A stretch of 64,000 bases of DNA from Bradyrhizobium sp. 200 (GCF_023100945.1 NZ_CP064689.1:5872001-5936000); one strand, 5' to 3'; positions 7,780 through 16,692 are shown, counted from the stretch's first letter. Translations and numbers: made by a program. The notes: generated from the letters alone by a model not told the origin.

Positions 7780-10485
7780 CTAGTTCGCCGCCGCCAGCTT
7801 CCGCTGCCCGGCATCACCCGGCTCCGTCTGCGCGATCAGCCGCTTCAGCTCCGGAATGCAGGAGCCGCAATTGGTGCCCGCCTTCAGCTTCGCGCCGATG
7901 TCAGCGGCAGAACGCGCGCCGGCCGCGATAGCGTCGCAGATGGTGTTGCGGCCGACGCCGAAGCAGGCGCAGACGATCGGGCCGGCATTGGCGAGGCCGT
8001 CCATCGATTTGCCCGACAGCAGCATGCGGCGCTGGTCGGTGCCCAGCGCATCGGCGGCAAACAACCCCTTCACCACGTTCCAGTCGCCGGCGTCCCGCGC
8101 AGGCCCGATGAATAGGCAGTTTTCGATGCGGTCGCCGCTAAAGGACGCGGCGCGATAGACGCCGCCGCCGAAATCATTGTATTCGGCGAGATCGTCCGTC
8201 GCGAAAGATTTCAGCCAGGATTGCCAGCCCGTCAGATCGGCGTTGTCCGCAAAGAGATAGCCGTGACCGCCGCTGACGGCGACGCGCGCGACCCACGCAT
8301 GATCGGGCAGCGTGAGCGGCTTGCGCGACAGCGCAAAGCCGCGGAACACATATTCGTAAGGCGCGATCGATGCCGGCGTTGCCTTGTTCTCGGGCTGGCC
8401 CGAGAACGGATCGGTCGCCGGCACCACCAGCGCGCCGACACGCGCACCGGTCGCATTGGCCTCGCTCCAGTGGATCGGCGCGAACAGCATGCCGCGCTGC
8501 TGGCGTTCGCTGATGACAACCCGAAGCGTACATTGCCCGTAGTCGGTCGTGACCCGCGCGAAGTCGCCGTGGTCTACGCCGAAACGCGCGGCATCGTCGG
8601 GATGGACCTCGACGAACGGCTCCGGCAGATGCTGGCCGAGCCGCGGGCTCATCCCCGTGCGGGTCATGGTGTGCCATTGGTCGCGGATGCGGCCGGTGTT
8701 CAGCCGCAGCGGACGCGCGGCCGTGGTCTCGGTCCGCAGTGCCGGTATTTCAGGCGCGATGAAACGGGCCTTGAAATCGCTGGCGAAGAAACCGCCTTCG
8801 GCGAAGAAGCGTGCCTGCGGCTCGGTGCCCTGCCGGACCGGCCACTGCACCGGATCCATCGCGTCGAAATCGCTGTCCGACAGCGACTGCAGCGCACCGA
8901 TGTCGAAGTCGCGCGCGCCCTCGTTCTCGAATGCCGAGAGTGTAGCATGTTCGCGGAAGATGTCTGCCGCCGAGGCGAAGCGGAAGGCAGCGCCGAAACC
9001 GAGGCGCCTGGCGACTTCGCCCATGATCCACCAATCAGGCATGGCCTCACCGGGTGCGGAAAGGAACGCGCGCTGCCGCGAGATGCGCCGTTCCGAATTG
9101 GTCACGGTGCCGGATTTCTCGCCCCACGCCTGCGCGGGCAGCAGCACATGCGCGCCGACATCCACGGTGTCGTTGGACACCACGTTCTCGGAAACCACGA
9201 ACAGTTCGAGCTTCCTCAGCGCGTCGCGAACGCCGTCGGCGTTCGGCAACGACACCGCCGGGTTGGTGCCCATCACCCACAACGCCTTGATCTCGCCGCG
9301 CGCGATGGCTTCGAACATCTGGACCGCCTTCAGGCCCTCATGGGTGGCGATGCGCGGCGCCTTCCAGAACCGGCGCACGCGATCGATGTCGGGCGGCGTA
9401 AACCCCATATGGGCGGCAAGCTGGTTGGCGAGCCCGCCAACCTCGCGCCCGCCCATCGCATTGGGCTGCCCGGTCAGCGAGAACGGCGATGCGCCCGGGA
9501 GGCCGATCCGCCCGGTCGCGAGGTGGCAATTGAGGATGGCGTTGACCTTGTCGGTGCCCTGCGCCGACTGGTTGACGCCCTGCGAATACAGCGTCACCAC
9601 GCGCGGCGTATTGGCGAACATCTGGAAGAACGCTGCGACGTCCTGCTCGGAGAGGCCGGTCGCCAGCGCAGTGGCCCCGACGCTGCCCGCGATGTTGCGC
9701 GCGCGGGCGATGGCGTCGTCGAAACCGGTGGTGTGGAGCTCTATGTAGTCGCGGTCGAGCATGCCGTTATCGGCAAGGTGCACCAGCAACCCGCTGAACA
9801 GCGCGGTATCAGTGCCCGGCTTCAACCCCAGGAACAGATCATCCTCGCCGACGGTATCGGTCCGGCGCGGGTCGATGACCACCATGCGCGCGCCGCGCTT
9901 CTGCTTGTTGGCGAGCATGCGCTGATACAGCACCGGATGACACCAGGCCGCGTTGGAGCCGACCAGCACCAGAAGGTCCGCCTCGTCGAGATCTTCATAG
10001 CAGCCCGGCACCGTGTCGGCGCCGAAAGCGCGGCGGTGGCCTGCAACCGACGAGGCCATGCAGAGCCGCGAATTGGTGTCGACATTGGCGCTGCCGATAA
10101 AGCCCTTCATCAGCTTGTTGGCGACGTAATAATCCTCGGTCAGCAACTGACCAGAGAGATAGAACGCGACCGCGCCCGGGCCGTCGCGCGCGATGATATG
10201 CTGGAAGCGGTGCGCGACATGGTCGAGCGCGTCGCTCCAGGCCACCCTCTCCATGATCCCCTTGCTGCAGCGGATCATCGGGTAGAGCAGCCGGTTGGTC
10301 AGGCCGAGCGTCTCGCCGAGCGCCGAGCCCTTTGAGCACAACCGGCCGAAATTGGCAGGGTGCTCCGGATCGCCCGATATCGCCGCCCCGCCCCGCCCGT
10401 CCGGCGTCGCCAGGATGCCGCAGCCGACGCCGCAATAAGCGCAGGTGGTGCTGATGGCGCGTAGATCGGGATCGATGGCGGTCAT
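7780..10485 (-). CDS. nasC: Assimilatory nitrate reductase catalytic subunit
   Basis: Cytoplasmic molybdopterin enzyme that reduces nitrate to nitrite, 901 residues. An N-terminal [4Fe-4S] site is formed by Cys15, Cys18, Cys22 and Cys50 (CAYCGVGC...RLCSKGS). Molybdopterin oxidoreductase and dinucleotide-binding domains follow. A C-terminal BFD-like [2Fe-2S] module (CAC at ~839-841, CGSC at ~873-876) is the usual electron entry site in NasA/NasC-type enzymes. It lies 13 bp after the flavoprotein gene, which probably supplies electrons from NAD(P)H. This order, haemoglobin-flavoprotein-reductase, matches the bjgb-flp-nasC cluster known from Bradyrhizobium. Confidence 0.93.
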   Translation of the reverse strand: MTAIDPDLRAISTTCAYCGVGCGILATPDGRGGAAISGDPEHPANFGRLCSKGSALGETLGLTNRLLYPMIRCSKGIMERVAWSDALDHVAHRFQHIIARDGPGAVAFYLSGQLLTEDYYVANKLMKGFIGSANVDTNSRLCMASSVAGHRRAFGADTVPGCYEDLDEADLLVLVGSNAAWCHPVLYQRMLANKQKRGARMVVIDPRRTDTVGEDDLFLGLKPGTDTALFSGLLVHLADNGMLDRDYIELHTTGFDDAIARARNIAGSVGATALATGLSEQDVAAFFQMFANTPRVVTLYSQGVNQSAQGTDKVNAILNCHLATGRIGLPGASPFSLTGQPNAMGGREVGGLANQLAAHMGFTPPDIDRVRRFWKAPRIATHEGLKAVQMFEAIARGEIKALWVMGTNPAVSLPNADGVRDALRKLELFVVSENVVSNDTVDVGAHVLLPAQAWGEKSGTVTNSERRISRQRAFLSAPGEAMPDWWIMGEVARRLGFGAAFRFASAADIFREHATLSAFENEGARDFDIGALQSLSDSDFDAMDPVQWPVRQGTEPQARFFAEGGFFASDFKARFIAPEIPALRTETTAARPLRLNTGRIRDQWHTMTRTGMSPRLGQHLPEPFVEVHPDDAARFGVDHGDFARVTTDYGQCTLRVVISERQQRGMLFAPIHWSEANATGARVGALVVPATDPFSGQPENKATPASIAPYEYVFRGFALSRKPLTLPDHAWVARVAVSGGHGYLFADNADLTGWQSWLKSFATDDLAEYNDFGGGVYRAASFSGDRIENCLFIGPARDAGDWNVVKGLFAADALGTDQRRMLLSGKSMDGLANAGPIVCACFGVGRNTICDAIAAGARSAADIGAKLKAGTNCGSCIPELKRLIAQTEPGDAGQRKLAAAN

Positions 10486-10498
10486 GGCAGTAACCGGA

Positions 10499-11716
10499 TC
10501 ATGCAGCTTCGGAACGGGTCGCGAGCGAGCGGCCGAACATCATATCGGCGCGAATTCTTTGCGTCGGCTGCCGCGTGCGGATCAGTTCGAGATACCAGAG
10601 CGCATCGCCGACATCGCCGATCAGGACCGCGCCGGTCAAACGCCCGTCCGCGATCACAAGTTTCTTGTAGGTGCCGTGATTGATATCTGACAGCACGATG
10701 GTCTCGCTGCCAACACCACCCATGAAATCGCCGGCGGAAAACACGCTGACACCTGAAACTTTCAAATTGGTCGCGACGATGCTGCCGGCGTAGGAGGCCT
10801 CGCGCCCGGCGAGATGCCGCGCCAGCACCCTGGCCTGCTCATAGGCCGGCTCGACCAGCCCGTAGCAGATGCCGCGATGTTCGGCGCATTCGCCGATCGC
10901 GAATACATCGCCCGCAGCGGTCTGCAGGTGGTCATCGACCACGATGCCGCGATTGACGGCAATGCCGGCTTCCTTTGCCAGGGCGATATTCGGCCGGATG
11001 CCGGCTGCAAAGATCACGGCGTCGGCCGGAATCAGGCGGCCGTCCACCAGTTCGACGCCTTCGACGCGCGTCATGCCATGGATGCGGGCGGTGTTGGCGT
11101 TAAGCAGGACTTCGATCCCCTTGCGCTCGACGAGGGATTTCAAGAGTTCGGCCGCGGGCGCATCGAGCTGGCGTTCCATCAGGCGGTCCATCAGATGCAC
11201 CAGCGTCACCGGTGCGCCGGCCTTGGCGAGCCCGTAGGCCGCTTCGAGCCCGAGCAATCCGCCGCCGACCACCACTACGCGCTTCCTCTGCGCAGCCAGC
11301 GCCAGGAGAAGATCGACGTCGCGGCTGTCGCGGAACGTATGCACGCCGGCGAGGTCGGCGCCCGGCACGTTGAGCCGCAGCGGCGACGAGCCTGTGGTGA
11401 GCACCAGTTTCGAGAACGGAACGCTCTCTTCGTTTGCGATCTTGAGCTCGCGGCGGCCGACATCGATCTCGGTGGCGACACAGCCATATTTCAGGGTGAC
11501 GCCGCGGTCGCGCCACCAGGCGGCCGGCCGAAGCTCGATGTCCTGCGAGGTGGTCTCGCCGGCCAGCACCGACGACAGCAGCACGCGATTATAGGCGAGC
11601 CGCGGCTCGTCGCCGATCACGGCGATGGCGTAGCGGCCCAGCGCCACCTTGGCGAGTTCATCGACCAGGCGAGCAGCGGCCATGCCGTTGCCGACGATGA
11701 CAAGCGGTTCACTCAT
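10499..11716 (-). CDS. flp: FAD-dependent NAD(P)H oxidoreductase of the nitrate/NO cluster
   Basis: 405-residue pyridine nucleotide-disulfide oxidoreductase-like flavoprotein resembling the FAD/NADH half of NirB or rubredoxin reductase. An FAD-binding IVGNGMAAARLVDEL lies at residues 6-20. A second Rossmann motif, VVVGGGLLGLEAAYGL, lies near residue 150. The FAIGECAEH motif follows near residue 270. No iron-sulfur or sirohaem domain is present, so it is not a nitrite reductase. In Bradyrhizobium the equivalent protein passes electrons to both NasC and the adjacent haemoglobin. Here it is 9 bp downstream of the globin gene. Confidence 0.88.
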   Translation of the reverse strand: MSEPLVIVGNGMAAARLVDELAKVALGRYAIAVIGDEPRLAYNRVLLSSVLAGETTSQDIELRPAAWWRDRGVTLKYGCVATEIDVGRRELKIANEESVPFSKLVLTTGSSPLRLNVPGADLAGVHTFRDSRDVDLLLALAAQRKRVVVVGGGLLGLEAAYGLAKAGAPVTLVHLMDRLMERQLDAPAAELLKSLVERKGIEVLLNANTARIHGMTRVEGVELVDGRLIPADAVIFAAGIRPNIALAKEAGIAVNRGIVVDDHLQTAAGDVFAIGECAEHRGICYGLVEPAYEQARVLARHLAGREASYAGSIVATNLKVSGVSVFSAGDFMGGVGSETIVLSDINHGTYKKLVIADGRLTGAVLIGDVGDALWYLELIRTRQPTQRIRADMMFGRSLATRSEAA

Positions 11717-11725
11717 GGCGCATCC

Positions 11726-12151
11726 TTACTCGGCGGCTTGCACCTTGCCGTAGGCTTCCGAGATCATGTAGCCGGACAGCGTGCCGTAGGCCGCGGTCCA
11801 GGCATCGGCGACTTCGGGAGTCCAGGCCTCGCCGAGCCCCTTCTCCAGCGTCCACAGCAGCGTTCCGCCGACAACGGGATAGTGCTCGGGCTTGGCGCCA
11901 TAGGAGACGTGGCGCTTTGCCAATGCACTGGCGGCCGGCAACACCGAACCGAGACTGCCGAGGCCGTTGACCACGACGGCGAGCGTTCCCATCAGCTTCT
12001 TGCGCTGCTCGGTCATGTCGGCGGGAAACATCGCCTTGACGGTGGGCGCGACTTCGAACAGGCGGTCGTAAAACAACTCGGCGGCCTGTTCGGAAATCGG
12101 CGCGACCTTGGCGAAACTTTGCTGCACGAGATTGACTTGCTCAGGTGTCAT
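11726..12151 (-). CDS. bjgb: Single-domain haemoglobin (NO detoxification)
   Basis: 141-residue bacterial globin without a reductase domain. The proximal haem ligand is His81 in LAKRHVSYGAKPEHY, and the CD region NLVQQSFAKV...FYDRLFEVAP fits the flavohaemoglobin globin fold. In Bradyrhizobium the homologue Bjgb removes nitric oxide made during nitrate assimilation, reduced by the neighbouring flavoprotein. It starts 54 bp after nrtD, with a stem-loop in between and GGAGAAG upstream of the ATG. The narK gene reported before bjgb in B. diazoefficiens is absent here. Confidence 0.92.
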   Translation of the reverse strand: MTPEQVNLVQQSFAKVAPISEQAAELFYDRLFEVAPTVKAMFPADMTEQRKKLMGTLAVVVNGLGSLGSVLPAASALAKRHVSYGAKPEHYPVVGGTLLWTLEKGLGEAWTPEVADAWTAAYGTLSGYMISEAYGKVQAAE

Positions 12152-12175
12152 TTTCTTCTCCTGCCTCTTCCAACG

Positions 12176-12197
12176 CCTCGCCCGAAATCGGGCGAGG
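12176..12197 (-). promoter_or_regulatory. Stem-loop between nrtD and the haemoglobin gene
   Basis: A perfect 9-bp stem (CCTCGCCCG and its complement) with a 4-nt loop lies directly after the nrtD stop. It has no following T-run, so it may stabilise the nrt transcript or partly attenuate transcription into bjgb-flp-nasC. Confidence 0.6.
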
Positions 12198-12205
12198 TTT
12201 AAAGA

Positions 12206-13000
12206 TTACGCCGCCTCGACGAAGCGATGCCGTTCGTAGAGGAATTCGAGCACGCGCTGCCGGCACTTGAGGTAGCCGGGGTTGGTCGCGAGCTCGAGCC
12301 GCTTGCGCGGCCGTGCCAGCGGCACTTCCAGCACTTCGCCGATCCGTGCGCTCGGACCGTTGGTCATCATCACGATGCGGTCCGACAGCAGCACGGCCTC
12401 GTCGACGTCGTGGGTGATCATCAGGATGGTGTTGCCGAGCTTCTGGTGCAGTGCCATCACCGAATCCTGCAGATGGGCGCGGGTCAGCGCGTCCAGCGCG
12501 CCAAAGGGCTCGTCGAGCAGCAGCACCTTCGGCTCCATCGCGAGTGCGCGCGCGATGCCGACGCGTTGCTTCATGCCGCCGGACACTTCCGATGGACGCT
12601 TGTCCTTGGCGTGGGCCATCTGCACCAGGTTGAGATTGTGCATCACCCAGGCGTCGCGCTCGGCTCGGGTCTTGGTCGAGGCGAACACCTTGTCGACACC
12701 GAGCCGGACGTTTTCGTAAACCGTCAGCCACGGCAGCAGGCTGTGGTTCTGGAACACCACCGCGCGATCCGGTCCCGGCGAATTGACCTCGCGGTTCTCC
12801 AAAAGCACGCAGCCCTGGGTGGTGTCGGTGAGGCCGGCGACGATGTTGAGCAGCGTGGACTTGCCGCAGCCGGAATGACCGATGATCGAGACGTATTCGC
12901 CCTTCTCGATCGTCAGGTTGATGTCTTTCAGCACCTCTGTCGTGGCGTTGCCGCGGGTGAAGGTCTTGTCGATGTGGTCGAGCTTCAGATAGGCCTGCAT
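12206..13000 (-). CDS. nrtD: Nitrate/nitrite ABC transporter ATP-binding protein
   Basis: 264-residue cytoplasmic ATPase that powers nitrate import. Walker A is GHSGCGKST near residue 43, the signature is VSGGMKQRVGIARAL, Walker B is [12 protein letters not shown], and the H-loop is MITHDVDEAV. It has no C-terminal binding-protein-like extension, so it corresponds to the NrtD or NasD form rather than cyanobacterial NrtC. It follows nrtB by 12 bp. Confidence 0.9.
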   Translation of the reverse strand: MQAYLKLDHIDKTFTRGNATTEVLKDINLTIEKGEYVSIIGHSGCGKSTLLNIVAGLTDTTQGCVLLENREVNSPGPDRAVVFQNHSLLPWLTVYENVRLGVDKVFASTKTRAERDAWVMHNLNLVQMAHAKDKRPSEVSGGMKQRVGIARALAMEPKVLLLDEPFGALDALTRAHLQDSVMALHQKLGNTILMITHDVDEAVLLSDRIVMMTNGPSARIGEVLEVPLARPRKRLELATNPGYLKCRQRVLEFLYERHRFVEAA

Positions 13001-13012
13001 GCCATGTTTCCT

Positions 13013-13921
13013 TCAGTTCAGCGCGGTGCCGCGGGTCACGATCTTCGCCAGCCCCGCGATCAGGCGGTCGAGCACGAAGCCGATGATGCCGACATAGAAC
13101 AGGGCCAGAATGATTTCGCTGATGTGCGAGGAGTTCCAGGCGTCCCAGATGAAGAAGCCGATGCCGACGCCGCCGATCAGCATTTCCGCTGCGACGATCG
13201 CCAGCCACGACAGGCCGATACCGATGCGAAGGCCGGTGAAGATGTAGGGCGCCGCCGCGGGGATCATGATCTTGGAGAAGAACTCCAGCGGGTTGAGCTG
13301 CACCACGGCAGCGACGTTGCGGTAGTCCTGCGGGATGTTGCGGATGCCGACCGCGGTGTTGATGATGATCGGCCACACCGAGGTGATGAAGATGACGAAG
13401 ATCGCCGAGGGCTGCCCGTCACGGAACGCTGCGAGCGACAGCGGCAGCCAGGCCAGCGGCGGGATGGTGCGGAGCACCTGGAACAGCGGATCGAGCCCGC
13501 GCATCGCCCAGACCGACTGGCCGACCAGCGTGCCGAGCGCGATGCCGACGATGGCGGCAATCGAATAGCCATAGGCGACGCGCTGAAGCGAAGCGGACAG
13601 GTGCCAGAACAGGCCCTTGTCGATGCCGCCATTATCGAAGAACGGATCGAGGATCAGTTCCTTGGTGTCCTTGAAGACTTTCGATGGCGGCGGAAGCGTC
13701 GAGCCGGTGCGGCGGCAGACCAGCTCCCAGAACAGCATCAATAGCGCGATAACGACCAGCGGCGGCACGACGCGCACCGCGGTCTCCTTGGCCATCTTGA
13801 CGTACTTCTCGGCGCGCGGCGCCTGCTTCGGCGTCATCGTGACCACTGGCGCCGCCGCAGTCGGCGACGCCGTCGGAATGGCCACCGCGGTGGCTTCGGC
13901 TTTGATCGCAGGCATCGACAT
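13013..13921 (-). CDS. nrtB: Nitrate ABC transporter permease
   Basis: Inner-membrane permease of the NrtB/SsuC family, 302 residues from ATG 13921. A TTG 8 codons further upstream is possible but less likely. An Ala/Thr/Pro-rich cytoplasmic tail of about 50 residues precedes the first helix (VVPPLVVIALLMLFWELV). The EAA-type loop that contacts the ATPase is in FFSKIMIPAAAPYIFTGLRI. Two further helices close the protein. It stands between nrtA and nrtD in one operon, with GGAG about 11 nt before the start. Confidence 0.88.
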   Translation of the reverse strand: MSMPAIKAEATAVAIPTASPTAAAPVVTMTPKQAPRAEKYVKMAKETAVRVVPPLVVIALLMLFWELVCRRTGSTLPPPSKVFKDTKELILDPFFDNGGIDKGLFWHLSASLQRVAYGYSIAAIVGIALGTLVGQSVWAMRGLDPLFQVLRTIPPLAWLPLSLAAFRDGQPSAIFVIFITSVWPIIINTAVGIRNIPQDYRNVAAVVQLNPLEFFSKIMIPAAAPYIFTGLRIGIGLSWLAIVAAEMLIGGVGIGFFIWDAWNSSHISEIILALFYVGIIGFVLDRLIAGLAKIVTRGTALN

Positions 13922-13950
13922 TGAAATTATATCTCCGCGTTTCAATGAGC

Positions 13951-13978
13951 GGGCCGCACGCGCTTGGCGCGCGGGCCC
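13951..13978 (-). promoter_or_regulatory. Intercistronic stem-loop between nrtA and nrtB
   Basis: GC-rich imperfect inverted repeat (GGGCC...CGCGC-TTG-GCGCG...GGCCC) lying 9 bp after the nrtA stop. It resembles the stem-loops that follow the other three binding-protein genes in this window. Confidence 0.55.
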
Positions 13979-13987
13979 GGTTTTGGA

Positions 13988-15307
13988 TCAGACCTCAACA
14001 CGCTTGATCGACAGCGACTTCAGATAGGCCGACGGATTTTCGGGATCGAACACCTTGCCGTCGAAGAAGGTCTCCTTGCCGCGCGACTTGGAAGTCGGAA
14101 TCTCGGCAGCGGGAACACCCATTTCCTTGGCCGCCTCGCGCCACATGTCCTCGCGGTTGACCTTGGCGATCAGCGCCTTGCTGTCGAAGCCCGCTTCATA
14201 TTTGCCCCAGCGGATGTCTTCCGTCATGAACCAGAGATCGTGGCTCTGGAACGGATAGGAGGCATGGTCGCGCCAGTACTTCATGATGTGCGGCGAGTTC
14301 TCGACGACCTTACCCGGGATGCCGTAGTCGAACTTGCCAGCGGAGCGGTCGTAGACGTCCTCGACCGGGCAATTCATCCATTGCCGCTTGCCCATGATGG
14401 TGGCGAGTTCCTGCTTGTTCTCCGCCTTGTCGGACCATTGCTGGGCTTCCATCACCGCCATCAGCAGCGCCTTGGCGGCCTTCGGATATTTGTCGACGAA
14501 GGCGGCGCGCATACCGAATGACTTTTCCGGATGCTTGTTCCAGATCTCGCCGGTGTTGACCGCGGTGTAGCCGATGCCCTGGTGGATCAACTGGAGGTTC
14601 CACGGTTCGCCGACGCAAAAGCAATCCATGGTGCCGACCTTCATGTTGGCTACCATCTGCGGCGGTGGCACGACGATGGTCTCAATGTCCTTGTCGGGAT
14701 CGATGCCGCCGGCGGCCAGCCAATAGCGGATCCAGAGATCGTGGGTGCCGCCGGGGAAAGTCATCGCGGCTTTTACCGCCTTGCCCGAGGCCTTCTTCTT
14801 CTCCAGGGCCGCCTTGAAGGGGGCCGCGTCGACGCCGAGCTTCAGGTCGGCATATTCCTTGGCGACCGAAATGCACTGGCTGTCGAGATTGAGCCGCGCC
14901 AGGATGTACATCGGCGTCGGCTGATTGTTCTGTGTCACCTTGCCGGCCGAGATCAGGTAAGGCATCGGAGTGAGGATATGCGCGCCGTCGATGCCGTTGC
15001 CTTCCGAGCCCAGCACGAGATTGTCGCGCGTGGTGCCCCAGGACGCCTGCTTCGCGACTTCGACGTCGGGCATGCCGTATTTCGCGAACAGGCCCTTGTC
15101 CTTGGCGACGAACAACGGGCCGGCATCGCTGAGCGCGATGAAGCCGAGCTTGGCGGCCTTCACTTCCTGACCCGCACCTTGCGCAAAGGCGCCGGCGGGA
15201 AGGTTCAGCCTGGCCGCGGCGAGCAGTGCAGCCGTACCACCGGCGGCCTTCAAGAGCTGGCGGCGGCTAAGTCCGCGGCGTGAGGTCGGAATGGCAGGCT
15301 TCGTCAT
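13988..15307 (-). CDS. nrtA: Nitrate ABC transporter substrate-binding protein
   Basis: Periplasmic nitrate-binding protein of the NrtA/CmpA/SsuA superfamily, 439 residues from ATG 15307. This start puts a twin-arginine signal (SRRQLLKAAGGTAALLAAA) within the first 30 residues, as expected for NrtA. The mature sequence contains KLGFIALSDAGPLFVAKDKG and the family-typical CVGEPWNLQLI and EDVYDRSAGKFDYG regions. First gene of the nitrate operon, with a 333-bp upstream region that holds a palindrome, a -24/-12-like element and a possible leader hairpin. Confidence 0.92.
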   Translation of the reverse strand: MTKPAIPTSRRGLSRRQLLKAAGGTAALLAAARLNLPAGAFAQGAGQEVKAAKLGFIALSDAGPLFVAKDKGLFAKYGMPDVEVAKQASWGTTRDNLVLGSEGNGIDGAHILTPMPYLISAGKVTQNNQPTPMYILARLNLDSQCISVAKEYADLKLGVDAAPFKAALEKKKASGKAVKAAMTFPGGTHDLWIRYWLAAGGIDPDKDIETIVVPPPQMVANMKVGTMDCFCVGEPWNLQLIHQGIGYTAVNTGEIWNKHPEKSFGMRAAFVDKYPKAAKALLMAVMEAQQWSDKAENKQELATIMGKRQWMNCPVEDVYDRSAGKFDYGIPGKVVENSPHIMKYWRDHASYPFQSHDLWFMTEDIRWGKYEAGFDSKALIAKVNREDMWREAAKEMGVPAAEIPTSKSRGKETFFDGKVFDPENPSAYLKSLSIKRVEV

Positions 15308-15380
15308 GGGTATTGCGCTCCTGTGCGAAATGAATGGGCCATCCGTTTCGTGTCGCTGCGGTTCGCGCATGAGGACGCGC

Positions 15381-15397
15381 TCCGGGGATGCCCCGGA
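15381..15397 (-). promoter_or_regulatory. Hairpin in the nrtA leader
   Basis: TCCGGGG-ATG-CCCCGGA is a perfect 7-bp stem with a 3-nt loop, located about 75 bp before nrtA inside the predicted 5' leader. NasT-type antiterminators act on leader hairpins of nitrate operons in related bacteria. This could be part of such a target, but the typical double hexaloop is not clear here. Confidence 0.35.
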
Positions 15398-15462
15398 TTT
15401 GCGGCGTCACAATTCGGATGAGGTGGTCTCAAGGGACGGCAGCGATGGCGTCAGCACCAACT

Positions 15463-15498
15463 ATTCAAGCTTCGTGCCAAGCCTTTTGCATCGCAAAA
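15463..15498 (-). promoter_or_regulatory. nrtA promoter region: palindrome plus -24/-12-like element
   Basis: TTTTGC-ATC-GCAAAA at 15484-15498 is a perfect inverted repeat about 180 bp before nrtA. It contains TTGCATCGCAA, the same pattern found upstream of urtA. On the minus strand it is followed after 4 bp by TGGCAC-N5-TTGAA (15479 to 15464), a good sigma-54 -24 box but with GA where the -12 GC is expected. The closeness of palindrome and -24 box is unusual for an RpoN enhancer, so a different mode of control is possible. Confidence 0.45.
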
Positions 15499-15589
15499 AA
15501 CTTAGTTTTATCAAATATATAAGTGAACGATGCGGCGGAACATCGCGCCACATCCGGAACCGTTATTCGCATTCTAAATTTGCGATTCG

Positions 15590-15620
15590 CCCAATTCTTG
15601 TGCGGCGCACAAGGATTGGG
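15590..15620 (-). terminator. Inverted repeat after the intradiol dioxygenase gene
   Basis: Arms of 14 bp with a single mismatch (CCCAATTCTTGTGC / GCACAAGGATTGGG) flank a 3-nt loop, 20 bp downstream of the dioxygenase stop and upstream of the nrtA promoter. It probably ends that transcript, although no clear T-run follows. It could also be an operator for nrtA. Confidence 0.5.
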
Positions 15621-15640
15621 CAGGTCGGAAAATCGGTGCG

Positions 15641-16555
15641 CTAGGCGTCCTCGGTGGCCTTCGCCATCATCGGTTTCGGCGCACTTCCCTCGCCCGGCTT
15701 CATGCGGAATTCGTAGGTCATGAGGTGCCACGGCGCGGCCGCCGGCTTGCCGTCCGGCATCGTCGGATCGGTACGTTTTTCGACCCTGGCGACCAGTTCG
15801 TCCTTGACCCCGAACACCACGTCGGAATCGAGATATTTGTCGCCATCGATGAAGACATGCGTGATCAGCGGCTGGTGGCCGGGCGCGTCGACCAGGAAAT
15901 GCACATGCGCCGGCCGCATCGGGTGGCGCGCTGTCTGCACAATCATCTCGCCCACCGGGCCATCGGTCGGGATCGGATAGCTGCACGGCAAGATGGTGCG
16001 GAAGAAGAACCTTCCATCGGCGTCGGTGATGAAACGCGCCCGCGACGACGGTCCCTCCGTCGCATAGGCCGCCTTCTGGGAATCATAGAAGCCATCGTCG
16101 TCGGCATGCCAGACGTCGACCGGCACGTCCGCCAGCGGTTTGCCCTCGAGGTCGGTGACGCGGCTCTGCACGAACATCCGCTCGCCGGGCAGGCTGGCCG
16201 AGATGTCCGTGCCATGCGGCGCCACCTTGTGTTCGCCGACATAGAACGGGCCGAGCACCGTGGTCTCGGTGGCGCCCTCACGCTCCCGGTGGTTCACGGC
16301 GTCGACCAGCATCGACACGCCCATCACGTCCGAGAGCAGGATGAACTCCTGCCGGATCGGGGTGCACTTCTGACCGGTGCGGGTCAGGAAATCGATCGCA
16401 ACTTCCCACTCCTCGAAGGTGAGATCGGTCCTGCGGACATAATCGTGCAGCGACTTCACCAGTTCCTGCAGCAGGAATTTGGCGCGCGGATCCGGCGTAT
16501 CGTCGAAACTGCGGATCACGGCGGCGGTCAGTTCGGTTTCGCTGAATTGGCGCAT
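15641..16555 (-). CDS. Intradiol ring-cleavage dioxygenase (hydroxyquinol/catechol 1,2-dioxygenase type)
   Basis: 304-residue non-haem Fe(III) enzyme that opens a dihydroxylated aromatic ring between its hydroxyls. An N-terminal helical dimerisation domain (~1-95) precedes the beta-sandwich. Iron ligands are Tyr157 (DDDGFYD), Tyr193 (CSYPIPTDGPVG), His217 and His219 (RPAHVHF). The overall pattern is closest to hydroxyquinol 1,2-dioxygenases, but the window has no maleylacetate reductase or other partner, so the true substrate is uncertain. It is probably monocistronic, upstream of the nitrate operon on the same strand. Confidence 0.87.
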   Translation of the reverse strand: MRQFSETELTAAVIRSFDDTPDPRAKFLLQELVKSLHDYVRRTDLTFEEWEVAIDFLTRTGQKCTPIRQEFILLSDVMGVSMLVDAVNHREREGATETTVLGPFYVGEHKVAPHGTDISASLPGERMFVQSRVTDLEGKPLADVPVDVWHADDDGFYDSQKAAYATEGPSSRARFITDADGRFFFRTILPCSYPIPTDGPVGEMIVQTARHPMRPAHVHFLVDAPGHQPLITHVFIDGDKYLDSDVVFGVKDELVARVEKRTDPTMPDGKPAAAPWHLMTYEFRMKPGEGSAPKPMMAKATEDA

Positions 16556-16692
16556 TTTTGCTGTCCTGCGGAATAAACGAAGGCTGGCGTCAGCCTATAC
16601 CAGCACTCCACGCCGGTTAAGCGCGGCTGGTTGGAACGGCGCACACTTTTCGGCTATCAAGGCTGCATAATCCAGCCGGGAGATCAGTGCCG

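Noticed and set aside
8221..10335. 700-codon open frame on the plus strand opposite nasC
   Set aside because: Antisense shadow of a GC-rich gene. The minus strand encodes a complete nitrate reductase with all its cysteine motifs.
15463..15479. Confident sigma-54 promoter for nrtA
   Set aside because: The -24 box is good but the -12 GC is missing, so it is recorded only as a possible element.
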